Assembly (NCBI GenBank): GCA_023664605.1
Contig: JAMPFF010000021.1
Span: forward strand, 1-45,146
DNA from: Clostridium sp.
Lineage (GTDB): Bacteria; Bacillota; Clostridia; Lachnospirales; Lachnospiraceae
Length of the DNA stretch: 45,146 nt
Direction: 5' to 3'
How positions within the stretch are numbered: the first letter of the stretch is position 1; each line of letters begins with the position of its first letter. A model generated the notes under the pieces. That model was not told where the DNA came from. It did no database searches and worked only from the letters and a program-made list of their open reading frames with translations. Of the stretch, positions 9,246-17,315 are shown piece by piece. Both the position numbers and the translations under genes were made by a program.

Positions 9246-10022
9246 ATGGACGAGGCAGGTAAGAAAAAACTTTGGGATGAATACGAAAAAACAAAATCAC
9301 CCGAAGTGAGAGAAAAAATCATATTGGAATACGCCCCGCTTGTCAAGATGGTCGCAGGGCGTCTTAGCATGTATCTGGGGTATAATGTGGAATATGAAGA
9401 CTTGGTAAGTTATGGCATCTTTGGCCTGATTGACGCCATTGATAAATTTGATGCCATGAAAGACGTCAAGTTTGAAACGTATGCCAGTCTGCGTATCCGC
9501 GGCGCGATTTTAGACCAGATACGGAAAATGGACTGGATTCCCAGAACAATCAGACAGAAACAGAAAAGAATTGATGCGGCGATTAAGGAGATTGAAGCGA
9601 AATACGGCAGAAGCGCAACTGATGAGGAAATCGCCGAAAGCCTTGGCATCACCAATAACGAATATATTGACTGGCAGTCACAGATGAAAGTGACGAATGT
9701 TATTTCTTTAAATGAATTTTTAGAGCAGGGCAGCGAGATTCCGACCGATAACAGCTATAACCGCAATGCGCAGTTTGACGGGCCGGAAGAAGTTATCGAA
9801 AGAGACGAATTAAAGCGGATTCTTGCCGAAGCGCTGGAACTTTTGACGGAGAAAGAGCGGAAAGTCATTGTATTATATTATTATGAAGATTTGACATTAA
9901 AAGAAATCAGCAATGTTTTGGAAGTGTCAGAGTCCAGAATTTCACAGCTTCATACGAGGGCGTTACAGAAGATGAAGAGCAAACTGGGGAATTATATGGG
10001 TATTTTAACAGAGAGACAGTAA
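9246..10022 (+). CDS. sigD: flagellar sigma factor SigD/FliA (sigma-28)
   Basis: 258 aa, typical for FliA/WhiG-type sigma factors. Region 2 includes the YEDLVSYGIFGLIDAIDKFD stretch and continues into TYASLRIRGAILDQIRKMDW, both diagnostic. Region 3 follows with EIAESLGIT, and region 4 with LTLKEISNVLEVSESRISQL as its helix-turn-helix. It directs RNA polymerase to late flagellar and chemotaxis promoters. No flgM anti-sigma gene is seen in the window. A candidate target promoter lies at 17211-17236. As in Bacillus subtilis it follows cheD, with one extra gene between them. Confidence 0.96.
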   Translation: MDEAGKKKLWDEYEKTKSPEVREKIILEYAPLVKMVAGRLSMYLGYNVEYEDLVSYGIFGLIDAIDKFDAMKDVKFETYASLRIRGAILDQIRKMDWIPRTIRQKQKRIDAAIKEIEAKYGRSATDEEIAESLGITNNEYIDWQSQMKVTNVISLNEFLEQGSEIPTDNSYNRNAQFDGPEEVIERDELKRILAEALELLTEKERKVIVLYYYEDLTLKEISNVLEVSESRISQLHTRALQKMKSKLGNYMGILTERQ

Positions 10023-10059
10023 CTGCTGCATGGCAGAACCCTGAATGAATGAGGTAAAG

Positions 10060-11652
10060 ATGAACGGATATTTCAGATTGATCCATGAAGAGGAAAAAAC
10101 AAGCCTGAAACTGATTCCGCCGACGGATGGCGGCGAACCGGTGATGGTAAACGACGTAGTAGAGTATCTGGCAATGAAAGACATTGTATATGATAAAAAC
10201 GCGTTATATAAGGCCGTCGAAGTCTCTGCGGAGAAAGCGGTCATTGTTTTATTGGAAAAACGTACGACGCTGACGGAGCGCGAATGTTATAAATTCACGG
10301 TAACGCCTGACAATATGGAGGCATATGCCAGATTTTACGCACCGTCCGTTGGCGGCGAGGAAATGACGGAAGAAGAGTTTCTTAATGATTTGGAAGTAAG
10401 AGGCATCTGCCACGGTATCTTAACGGATGAGATTAAGATGCTTTTTGCCAAGAAAAGAGACTATTGTAAAGATATTCTGGTGGCAAAGGGAACGGAGCCT
10501 GTACATGGCAGCGACGCCCGCATTGAATATTATTTTAATACCGATAAAAAAGCGAAACCCGCGGTTAAGGAAGACGGAAGCGTGGACTTTTTCCAGTTAA
10601 ACGTCGTACAGCACTGCGATAAGGGAGCGGTACTGGCCAAACTGATTCCGGAAGATCCGGGCGAACCCGGCACGAATATCCTTGGCGCGCGTATCAAGCC
10701 GCGTGACGTAAAAAAGGCCGTTTTAAAATATGGTAATAATATTGAGATTTCGGAAGATAATACAACATTGACGTCCATGGTGGACGGCCATGTGGAACTC
10801 GTAGAGGGAAGCGTTTTCGTTTCGGATGTGCTGATTGTTGAAAATGTCGATAACGCGACCGGCAACATAGACTATGACGGCAATGTACAGGTCAACGGCA
10901 ATGTCTGTACGAATTTTGAAGTAAAGGCCAAAGGCAATATAGAGGTAAAAGGCGTTGTGGAAGGCGCCGTTTTGGAGGCGGGAGAAAATATTATTATCGC
11001 CCGCGGTATGAACGGTATGGGCAGAGGCAGCTTAAAGGCCAAAGGAAATATCGTGGCTAAATTTTTACAGAGCGTCAATGCGCAGGCCGACGGTTATGTT
11101 ATGTCCGAATCCATTCTGCACAGCAACATCATGGCGGGTACGGAAATCAACGTAGACGGACGCAAAGGGTTCATTACGGGCGGCAGGGTCAGCGCGGTAA
11201 ACTGCGTCAATGTCAAGACGCTCGGTTCGGCCATGGGAGCCGATACGGTCGTAGAGGTAGGTTCCGACCCGAATCTGGCGGTCAGATTACAGGAGTTAAT
11301 GCAGAAAGTGGAAGAGGAAAACAAGTCAATACAGCAGATACAACAGATTTTGCTTTCTACCAAACAGAAGATGGCAAAGGGCGTGAAACTCTCGCCGGAA
11401 CAGCTTAAGTATGTGCAGACGTTAGCTGCTTCCAATCAGCAGAAAGCGGGTCTTGTCAGTGATTATATAGATGAAATAGAGAAGTTACAAGGGCAGATGA
11501 AAGGCAAGGAGGGCGCCTGTGTTATCGTAAGAGACACGGTATATCCGGGTACGAAAATCTGTATTGGAGACGTTTCCATGGTGGTACAGAAAGAATCGCA
11601 GTATTGCAGATTTGTCAAATCGCGCGGAGACGTGAAACTAACCGGTATTTAG
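10060..11652 (+). CDS. FapA family protein (DUF342)
   Basis: 530 aa. DUF342/FapA proteins combine an N-terminal domain with a right-handed beta-helix built of glycine-rich, polymer-forming repeats. Here such repeats run from about residue 270 to 400, with turns such as GNIDYDGNVQVNGNV and KAKGNIEVKGVV. A coiled-coil-like Gln/Glu/Lys-rich segment follows (about 415-490). ATG at 10060 (NGYFRLIHEEEK) follows GAGG at 10051-10054; an ATG five codons upstream has no site. Family members are often called flagellar assembly protein A, but their biochemical role is not settled. The position right after sigD supports a motility or envelope role. Confidence 0.85.
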   Translation: MNGYFRLIHEEEKTSLKLIPPTDGGEPVMVNDVVEYLAMKDIVYDKNALYKAVEVSAEKAVIVLLEKRTTLTERECYKFTVTPDNMEAYARFYAPSVGGEEMTEEEFLNDLEVRGICHGILTDEIKMLFAKKRDYCKDILVAKGTEPVHGSDARIEYYFNTDKKAKPAVKEDGSVDFFQLNVVQHCDKGAVLAKLIPEDPGEPGTNILGARIKPRDVKKAVLKYGNNIEISEDNTTLTSMVDGHVELVEGSVFVSDVLIVENVDNATGNIDYDGNVQVNGNVCTNFEVKAKGNIEVKGVVEGAVLEAGENIIIARGMNGMGRGSLKAKGNIVAKFLQSVNAQADGYVMSESILHSNIMAGTEINVDGRKGFITGGRVSAVNCVNVKTLGSAMGADTVVEVGSDPNLAVRLQELMQKVEEENKSIQQIQQILLSTKQKMAKGVKLSPEQLKYVQTLAASNQQKAGLVSDYIDEIEKLQGQMKGKEGACVIVRDTVYPGTKICIGDVSMVVQKESQYCRFVKSRGDVKLTGI

Positions 11653-11694
11653 TTTTGCTGCGGCAAATCCGTCAAAGGGAAAGGGGGCATATCA

Positions 11695-12015
11695 ATGGCA
11701 ATAGGACAGATTGAATTACAGGGTCAGATTACCAGAGCGCAGGACTTTACGGCGTATAAACACAGTGAAGATACAAAGGGCATGGTGGAGCAGTCCAATG
11801 TTGGTATGCAGTTTGCAAAACATGTGGAAAACCAGTTGGCGAAGGTAAACCGCGGAGAGCAGCCGGAATATCAGAATAAAAAATTCGACGCCAAGGAAAA
11901 GGGCAGCAACGAATATAGCGGAGACGGCGGCCGGAGAGGAAAGAATAAAAAGGAAAAAGAAGCGGACGGCAAAGTGATTCTAAAGGGAATCAGCAATTTT
12001 GATATATCGCTGTAA
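11695..12015 (+). CDS. small hydrophilic protein, unknown function
   Basis: 106 aa, no family recognised. The N-terminal half (AIGQIELQGQITRAQDFTAY) may be structured, and the middle is a Lys/Gly/Glu-rich, probably disordered stretch. The C terminus ends in a short ordered-looking GISNFDISL. No signal peptide or membrane segment is seen. The start is supported by AAAGGGGG. It lies between the FapA-like gene and the DUF6115 gene in an unbroken operon, so a motility-related role is plausible but unproven. Confidence 0.75.
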   Translation: MAIGQIELQGQITRAQDFTAYKHSEDTKGMVEQSNVGMQFAKHVENQLAKVNRGEQPEYQNKKFDAKEKGSNEYSGDGGRRGKNKKEKEADGKVILKGISNFDISL

Positions 12016-12042
12016 CGACGCAGGCATACAACGGAGGATAAG

Positions 12043-13170
12043 ATGAGCATTACGGGTATTATTTTAATCATAGCAGGTGTTATAGTTCTTGCGTTAGGCT
12101 ATCTTCTGCCGGCTAAAAAAAATGATATGGACGAGGAGTTCCGTCTTATCAGCGAAGATGAGGTCAGAAAGCTGGTTGACAGAGAGGTGGACGGCGCCAA
12201 GGAGCATATCTTTGATATCATAGACGAATCTGTCACTTATGCCATAGAAAAAACGGAACGCTCGATGGAAAGAGTTACCAATGAAAAGATTATGGCAGTC
12301 AATGAATATTCCGACACCGTCCTGGAGGAAATCAATAAAAATCATAAAGAAGTTCTTTTCTTATATGATATGTTAAACGATAAACATGATAATCTGAAAG
12401 AAACCATTTCCGATGCGGCGGGGACCGCGCAGGAAGTGAAACAGACGGTGCGGGATGCGCAGATAACGGCCGAAGAGGTGCAGAGAGCCGTTGCGGAAGT
12501 GGAAATGACGGTAAAAGATGCGGACGAGACAGCCCGAAACGTCATGGAAGCCGTATTGGAAATCAAGGATTTTGATAAGACTATCAGACAAAACGCGGCG
12601 GTTATGTATAAGGAGCAGACGCCGGTTTATGAGACGGTGGAAGAGGCGCCGGTGCTGCCGGAGATAGAAGAAACGCCGTATTATACGACTATGAGAGAAG
12701 AGCTGGCATTAGCGTACGAAGACGAAGAGGATATATACGAGGCCGAAGAGCCGGAAGATGAAGATATGTTTATGCCTATTACGCCGCCGAGAGTGGAGAT
12801 TATCCATGACGTAGACGGCGACTATGTCGCGGGCGGAATGCCGGAGGATGAGGATATAGTGGAAGATGACTATATACCGCAAGACGATTATATGCAGGAA
12901 TATGTGCAGCCTGCGCGTCCACAGCCGATGCAGCCGCAACAGGTAAAGCAGGCACAGGCACAGCAGCCTCGGCGCAGACCGGCTAAGAGACAGTCGGAAG
13001 CAAAGTCGGTCAATATTCAGTTCGCTAACGGAAAAGACAAGGGCAGAAACAGCAACGACAGAATATTGGAACTGCATAAGGCGGGCAAATCGAATATGGC
13101 GATAGCAAAGGAACTGGGCTTGGGTCTTGGCGAGGTAAAATTAGTCATTGATTTGTTTGAGAGCATGTAG
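12043..13170 (+). CDS. DUF6115-like membrane-anchored coiled-coil protein, SwrB-like
   Basis: 375 aa. One N-terminal transmembrane helix (about 3-22) is followed by a long alpha-helical, coiled-coil-like region (about 35-190), an acidic and proline-rich linker, and a C-terminal helix-turn-helix-like segment of about 35 residues with the pattern HKAGKSNMAIAKELGLGLG. This layout (TM, helix, small C-terminal HTH) and the place just upstream of rpsB match SwrB, the Bacillus subtilis activator of flagellar assembly encoded between sigD and rpsB. The protein here is more than twice SwrB's length, so the relation is inferred from architecture and position. Confidence 0.8.
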   Translation: MSITGIILIIAGVIVLALGYLLPAKKNDMDEEFRLISEDEVRKLVDREVDGAKEHIFDIIDESVTYAIEKTERSMERVTNEKIMAVNEYSDTVLEEINKNHKEVLFLYDMLNDKHDNLKETISDAAGTAQEVKQTVRDAQITAEEVQRAVAEVEMTVKDADETARNVMEAVLEIKDFDKTIRQNAAVMYKEQTPVYETVEEAPVLPEIEETPYYTTMREELALAYEDEEDIYEAEEPEDEDMFMPITPPRVEIIHDVDGDYVAGGMPEDEDIVEDDYIPQDDYMQEYVQPARPQPMQPQQVKQAQAQQPRRRPAKRQSEAKSVNIQFANGKDKGRNSNDRILELHKAGKSNMAIAKELGLGLGEVKLVIDLFESM

Positions 13171-13199
13171 GCAAAAGAGTAATAAATGGCAGGTGAGTT

Positions 13200-13916
13200 A
13201 TGGAATTGAAATACTATTTACGGGGCCTTGGCCTTGGCATCATCGTAACGGCCATTATTATGGCGGTTGTGACGCCGCGCGGCCGGACGATGACGGATGC
13301 GGAAGTCATCAGGCGCGCTAAACAGCTTGGCATGATAGAGGACACGGTTTTGTCGGAGAACGCGGCCAAAAAGGAAGACGCTGAAGCAGAGGACGCCACT
13401 GGCGAAAACGTTGCGCAGGATAAAGATGCAGCGGCAGATGAAGAGTCGCAGCAATCCCCGCAGGCTCCGAACGCAGAAAGCGGGCAGCAGACGCGGACAG
13501 AGCCGAATGTAGAAAGCGGGCAGCAGACATCGGCAGTTTCAGATGCGGATGGCAGGCAGCAGGCACAGGCAGTTTCAAACACCGCAAGCGGGCAGCAGCC
13601 ACTAGCCCCTAATACCGAAAGTGACCGGCAGGCGCAGACGGAATCGGACGAAGGACAGGATGCAGCGGCTGTGGGCACAGATAACGCAAACCGGACACAG
13701 GCGGACACGGATATGGTGGTTACGATAGGAAGCGGCGACGGTTCCTATGCAGCCAGCAGGAAACTGGCGGATATCGGAGCCATTTCCTCACCGGAGAATT
13801 TTGATACATTTTTATGTGAGAACGGTTATGATAAGAAAATCAGGCCGGGAACCTATACGATTCCGGCGGACGCCAGCGACGAGCAGATGGCGAGAATCAT
13901 CACAGGGGCGGAATAA
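13200..13916 (+). CDS. membrane-anchored MltG-like (YceG LysM-like) domain protein without catalytic domain
   Basis: 238 aa. One N-terminal TM helix (about 8-24) is followed by a low-complexity linker (about 50-155) with a degenerate roughly 12-residue repeat (variants of NxESGQQ), then a C-terminal domain of about 65 residues ending RPGTYTIPADASDEQMARIITG. That end resembles the LysM-like substrate-binding subdomain at the start of MltG, the endolytic murein transglycosylase. The catalytic transglycosylase domain of MltG is absent, so any enzyme activity is unlikely. It may bind peptidoglycan. It closes the flagellar operon just before the rpsB promoter. Confidence 0.65.
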   Translation: MELKYYLRGLGLGIIVTAIIMAVVTPRGRTMTDAEVIRRAKQLGMIEDTVLSENAAKKEDAEAEDATGENVAQDKDAAADEESQQSPQAPNAESGQQTRTEPNVESGQQTSAVSDADGRQQAQAVSNTASGQQPLAPNTESDRQAQTESDEGQDAAAVGTDNANRTQADTDMVVTIGSGDGSYAASRKLADIGAISSPENFDTFLCENGYDKKIRPGTYTIPADASDEQMARIITGAE

Positions 13917-13928
13917 AAGGAAAAAAGC

Positions 13929-13957
13929 TTGCAACAATGGAGATTTTATGTTATAGT
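13929..13957 (+). promoter_or_regulatory. sigma-A promoter of rpsB
   Basis: TTGCAA at 13929-13934 and TATAGT at 13952-13957 are separated by 17 bases. This close match to the vegetative consensus would start transcription near 13964, giving rpsB a leader of nearly 150 bases and letting the translation block be expressed independently of the flagellar operon. Confidence 0.75.
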
Positions 13958-13963
13958 GTCAAA

Positions 13964-14081
13964 GTGTGCGGCATGGCCGTGCATTCATGATAAAACGCAA
14001 AAAACACATATGCCCATTGTCTGTCAGTGCTTCGGGTACGAAGTTAGCAGACGAGCAGGTGATGACCGGATACGGCATATG
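13964..14081 (+). ncRNA. structured rpsB leader RNA, possible S2 autoregulatory element
   Basis: Perfect nested pairings are visible: CATATGCC (14007-14014) with GGCATATG (14074-14081), GTCTG (14019-14023) with CAGAC (14048-14052), and CTTCG (14030-14034) with CGAAG (14039-14043). A short side hairpin GGT/ACC lies near 14058-14067, and a small upstream hairpin CGGC/GCCG at 13969-13979. The outer helix ends 16 bases before the rpsB ribosome binding site, a good position for control of translation. I do not match it to a named RNA family. Autoregulation by S2 is an inference from other ribosomal protein leaders. Confidence 0.55.
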
Positions 14082-14111
14082 GAAGAAAACAACTAAATGG
14101 AGGAAAGAAAC

Positions 14112-14888
14112 ATGAGCGTTATTTCAATGAAACAGTTATTAGAAGCAGGTGTCCATTTCGGACATCAGACAAGAAGATGGAACCCTAAGATGGCTCCGTA
14201 TATCTTTACCGAGAGAAACGGCATTCATATCATTGATCTGCAGAAATCCGTAGGTAAAGTGGATGAGGCATACAAAGCGGTATTTGACGTGGCTTCCCAG
14301 GGAGGCACGATTCTTTTCGTCGGCACGAAAAAGCAGGCGCAGGACGCTGTAAAGTCAGAGGCGGAGCGTTGCGGCATGTATTATGTAAACGAAAGATGGT
14401 TAGGCGGTATGCTGACAAATTTTAAGACCATCCGTTCCAGAATTGAAAGATTAAAAGCGATTGAAACAATGTCGGAAGACGGCACATTTGATGTGCTTCC
14501 CAAAAAAGAAGTTATTAAACTGAAAAAAGAATGGGATAAATTAGAGAGAAACTTAGGCGGTATCAAGGAAATGACAAGAATTCCCGACTGTATTTTCGTG
14601 GTAGACCCTAAAAAAGAAAGAATCTGCGTACAGGAAGCGCATACATTAGGCATTACGTTAATCGGCATCGGCGATACAAACTGCGATCCGGAAGAACTCG
14701 ATTATATCATTCCCGGTAATGATGATGCTATCAGAGCCGTAAAACTGATTGTTTCCAAGATGGCTGACGCCGTTATCGAGGCAAATCAAGGCGAGGAAGC
14801 TTATGTGGAAGAACAGCAGGAAGCGGCTGAGGAAGCTGAAGAGACGGCGGAAGATATCGAAGAAATAGCACAGGCAGAAGCAGAGTAA
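14112..14888 (+). CDS. rpsB: 30S ribosomal protein S2
   Basis: 258 aa. It binds the 30S subunit and is needed for S1 and mRNA docking. Family signatures are [20 protein letters not shown] at the N terminus and the [15 protein letters not shown] block, with [10 protein letters not shown] further on. The C terminus has an acidic Glu/Ala tail of about 30 residues, as in many clostridia. ATG at 14112 follows TGGAGGAAAG; an ATG five codons upstream lies inside that ribosome binding site. It pairs with tsf, the usual arrangement. Confidence 0.97.
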   Translation: MSVISMKQLLEAGVHFGHQTRRWNPKMAPYIFTERNGIHIIDLQKSVGKVDEAYKAVFDVASQGGTILFVGTKKQAQDAVKSEAERCGMYYVNERWLGGMLTNFKTIRSRIERLKAIETMSEDGTFDVLPKKEVIKLKKEWDKLERNLGGIKEMTRIPDCIFVVDPKKERICVQEAHTLGITLIGIGDTNCDPEELDYIIPGNDDAIRAVKLIVSKMADAVIEANQGEEAYVEEQQEAAEEAEETAEDIEEIAQAEAE

Positions 14889-14922
14889 GCGTGGGAGAAT
14901 ATCAGAGTAGGAGGAAATATAG

Positions 14923-15858
14923 ATGGCTATCACAGCAGCAATGGTAAAAGAATTAAGAGAAATGACCGGTGCAGGCATGATGGATTGCAAGAAAGCCCTT
15001 GGGGAAACCAATGGAGATATGGATGCGGCGGTTGAATATTTAAGAAAGAACGGTCAGGCAAAAGCGGAAAAGAAAGCCGGCAGAATCGCGGCGGAAGGTC
15101 TTTGCCGCGTGGCCGTAAAAGATGATAAGACAGCGGCAGTTGTAGAGGTAAACTCCGAAACAGACTTTGTGGCAAAGAATGAAGACTTCCAGGCATATGT
15201 AGAAGCCGTTGCCACACAGGCGGTGAACTCCGACGCTGCGAACCTGGATGATTTTCTTGCGGAAAAATGGCATCTGGATGCTTCCAAAACGGTAAAAGAC
15301 GCATTGGTAGATAAGATTGCCGTTATCGGTGAAAATTTGAATATCAGAAGATTTCAGAAAGTTACTGCCACAGAGGGATGTGCAGTTACTTATGTACATG
15401 GCGGCGGCAGAATCGGCGTTATTGTTGAGGCGGCTACGAATGTCGTAAATGACGCCGTAAAAGAGGCAATGACAAATATCGCCATGCAGGTAGCGGCGTT
15501 AGCTCCTAAATATGTTTCTACTGCGGATGTATCCGAGGAATATAAGGAGCATGAGAAGTCCATTATCGCGGAGCAGATTAAAAACGACCCTAAGATGGCA
15601 GGCAAGCCTGATAAGGTAATCGAGGGAGCCGTAAACGGACGCCTGAATAAAGAATTAAAAGAAGTATGCCTCTTAGAACAGGTATACGTAAAGGCGGAAG
15701 ACGGAAAACAATCCGTAGCGAAATACATTGAACAGGTTGCCAAGGAAAACGGAGCCAATCTTTCCATCAAATCGTTTGTCCGCTTTGAGACCGGCGAAGG
15801 ACTTGAAAAGAAAGAAGAAAATTTCGCAGAGGAAGTTGCAAAACAGATGGGAATGTAA
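14923..15858 (+). CDS. tsf: translation elongation factor Ts
   Basis: 311 aa. EF-Ts is the guanine nucleotide exchange factor for EF-Tu. The N-terminal UBA-like domain begins AITAAMVKELREMTGAGMMD and continues CKKALGETNGDMDAAVEYLR; the EF-Tu-contacting NSETDFVAKNEDF motif is near residue 80. It lies 34 bases after rpsB with a TAGGAGG site. The roughly 15-residue longer middle part compared with the shortest EF-Ts proteins is normal in clostridia. Confidence 0.97.
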   Translation: MAITAAMVKELREMTGAGMMDCKKALGETNGDMDAAVEYLRKNGQAKAEKKAGRIAAEGLCRVAVKDDKTAAVVEVNSETDFVAKNEDFQAYVEAVATQAVNSDAANLDDFLAEKWHLDASKTVKDALVDKIAVIGENLNIRRFQKVTATEGCAVTYVHGGGRIGVIVEAATNVVNDAVKEAMTNIAMQVAALAPKYVSTADVSEEYKEHEKSIIAEQIKNDPKMAGKPDKVIEGAVNGRLNKELKEVCLLEQVYVKAEDGKQSVAKYIEQVAKENGANLSIKSFVRFETGEGLEKKEENFAEEVAKQMGM

Positions 15859-15896
15859 AATCGTAATCATCACGGGTAGGATAAAATGGTTCTTGC

Positions 15897-15940
15897 AAAG
15901 TCAGGCTGCAAAGCCTGACTTTCCTATATAACAGGAAAGT
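15897..15940 (+). promoter_or_regulatory. two overlapping, mutually exclusive hairpins between tsf and the GGDEF gene
   Basis: Hairpin A pairs AAAGTCAGGC (15897-15906) with GCCTGACTTT (15913-15922), ten perfect pairs with a six-base loop. Hairpin B pairs ACTTTCCT (15918-15925) with AGGAAAGT (15933-15940), eight perfect pairs. They share ACTTT, so only one can form at a time. Hairpin A lacks a long U tract and may be a weak terminator. Hairpin B ends just upstream of the diguanylate cyclase ribosome binding site. An attenuation or translation switch is possible but unproven. Confidence 0.5.
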
Positions 15941-15952
15941 GGGGAAACGGAA

Positions 15953-17203
15953 ATGTATCATTGCCACGTTCATTTTTATTTGACAGGTGCGCCAAACGCT
16001 GCATTTGAGGTGATTCAGAAAGCGCAGCCGCTTGCGCATTTTACGCATGAATTTGTAAAAAGCGATGAGCCGGACGCTTCGCTGTCTGCCAAAGCGGATG
16101 TGATTGTAGCGAATCTTAAGGGGATGGATGTAAGAAAAGCGTTAGATACGCTTTGCCATGCCAAAAAGAAAGAGGCGCAGCTTATTGTGCTTGCGGATAA
16201 CGGACAGATGTCTTTACTGACGGATGGTTTTGCGGACATTTGGGATATCTGGAACGCCGATATGTCAGAGGACGAGGCGGGCTTTCGTATTTTACGCTGG
16301 CAGCAGGCATATAAGCAGGACAAGGATTTCTGGCAGACCAGAAATTATCTGGAGTCCACGATTAACAGCATTCCGCATCTGGTCTGGTATAAGGATAAAG
16401 ACGGCGTACATAAAAAGGTCAATGAAAGCTTCTGTAAAGCCGTCAATAAGACGATGGAGCAGATAGAAGGACGCGGGCATTTCTATATCTGGGATATTGA
16501 ACCCGACGAGTATGCCAAGGGCGAATTTATCTGTATGGAGTCCGAGTTTGAAGTGATGGAGAAACGCGAGACCTGCGTTTTTGCGGAGAACGTTAAAATC
16601 GGAGACAGTATGAGGGAGCTGACTACCTATAAGTCGCCGCTATTCGATTTAGACGGCTCCGTTATGGGAACCGTAGGCGTGGCCGTTGATGTGACGCAGG
16701 AGCGTCTTTATGAGCGTATGCTCTTAAATAACGCTAACACCGACGCTTTGACGGGATTGTATAACAGGCGTTACGTATATCAGTTTGTAGAAGAAAAAGC
16801 GGGTCAGCCTTTCACCATCTATTATATCGATTTGGATAACTTTAAAAGCATCAATGATGAGTTTGGACACAGCGAGGGCGACAGGGCGTTGACCGTTACC
16901 GCGGACGTATTAAAGGAATGTATGCCGGATGACGTTATCACAAGGGCCGGCGGCGATGAATTTGTAATTATCGAACTGGGTGAACATATGTCGGAGGAAG
17001 TGGAAAAGAAGCGCAAATGGCTGGAAGAGAGTTTAGAGAAAGTTTACAAGGCTGATGAACATCTGCGCTATATATCCGCCAGCATCGGTACGGCATATAC
17101 CAAAGGCGATATCAATATGACGACAATCGACGAGTTAGTCAAAGAGGCGGACGCTTTTATGTACCGTGAAAAAAATCGGAAAAAACAGGAAAAAATGCGC
17201 TGA
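15953..17203 (+). CDS. diguanylate cyclase with N-terminal receiver-like and PAS domains
   Basis: 416 aa. The N-terminal about 120 residues look like a degenerate receiver-like domain. A PAS domain follows (about 130-255, starting TINSIPHLVWYKDKDGVHKK), then a GGDEF domain (about 260-410) with a full active site AGGDEFVI and the DLDNFKSIND metal/substrate motif. It should make c-di-GMP from two GTP. The feedback I-site (RxxD five residues before GGDEF) is not conserved; the equivalent residues read MPDD. No membrane segment is seen, so it is likely cytosolic and PAS-regulated. The nearby PilZ brake protein is a plausible effector. Confidence 0.9.
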   Translation: MYHCHVHFYLTGAPNAAFEVIQKAQPLAHFTHEFVKSDEPDASLSAKADVIVANLKGMDVRKALDTLCHAKKKEAQLIVLADNGQMSLLTDGFADIWDIWNADMSEDEAGFRILRWQQAYKQDKDFWQTRNYLESTINSIPHLVWYKDKDGVHKKVNESFCKAVNKTMEQIEGRGHFYIWDIEPDEYAKGEFICMESEFEVMEKRETCVFAENVKIGDSMRELTTYKSPLFDLDGSVMGTVGVAVDVTQERLYERMLLNNANTDALTGLYNRRYVYQFVEEKAGQPFTIYYIDLDNFKSINDEFGHSEGDRALTVTADVLKECMPDDVITRAGGDEFVIIELGEHMSEEVEKKRKWLEESLEKVYKADEHLRYISASIGTAYTKGDINMTTIDELVKEADAFMYREKNRKKQEKMR

Positions 17204-17210
17204 GATACTA

Positions 17211-17236
17211 TAGAAAAATCCTCATTCGTCCGATAT
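17211..17236 (+). promoter_or_regulatory. candidate sigma-D (sigma-28) promoter of the DUF6033 gene
   Basis: TAGA at 17211-17214 and CCGATAT at 17230-17236 are separated by 15 bases. The Bacillus sigma-D consensus is close to TAAA, about 15 bases, CCGATAT, so the -10 part matches perfectly and the -35 part has one mismatch. The element lies 80 bases before the start codon at 17316, and the sigma-D gene itself is in this window. Confidence 0.6.
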
Positions 17237-17315
17237 AACCTATAAGGTATCTTATAAATATTTAAATACCTGATAAAAGAAACGGATTTCGCAAAGAGTC
17301 AAAGGAGGACGAACA

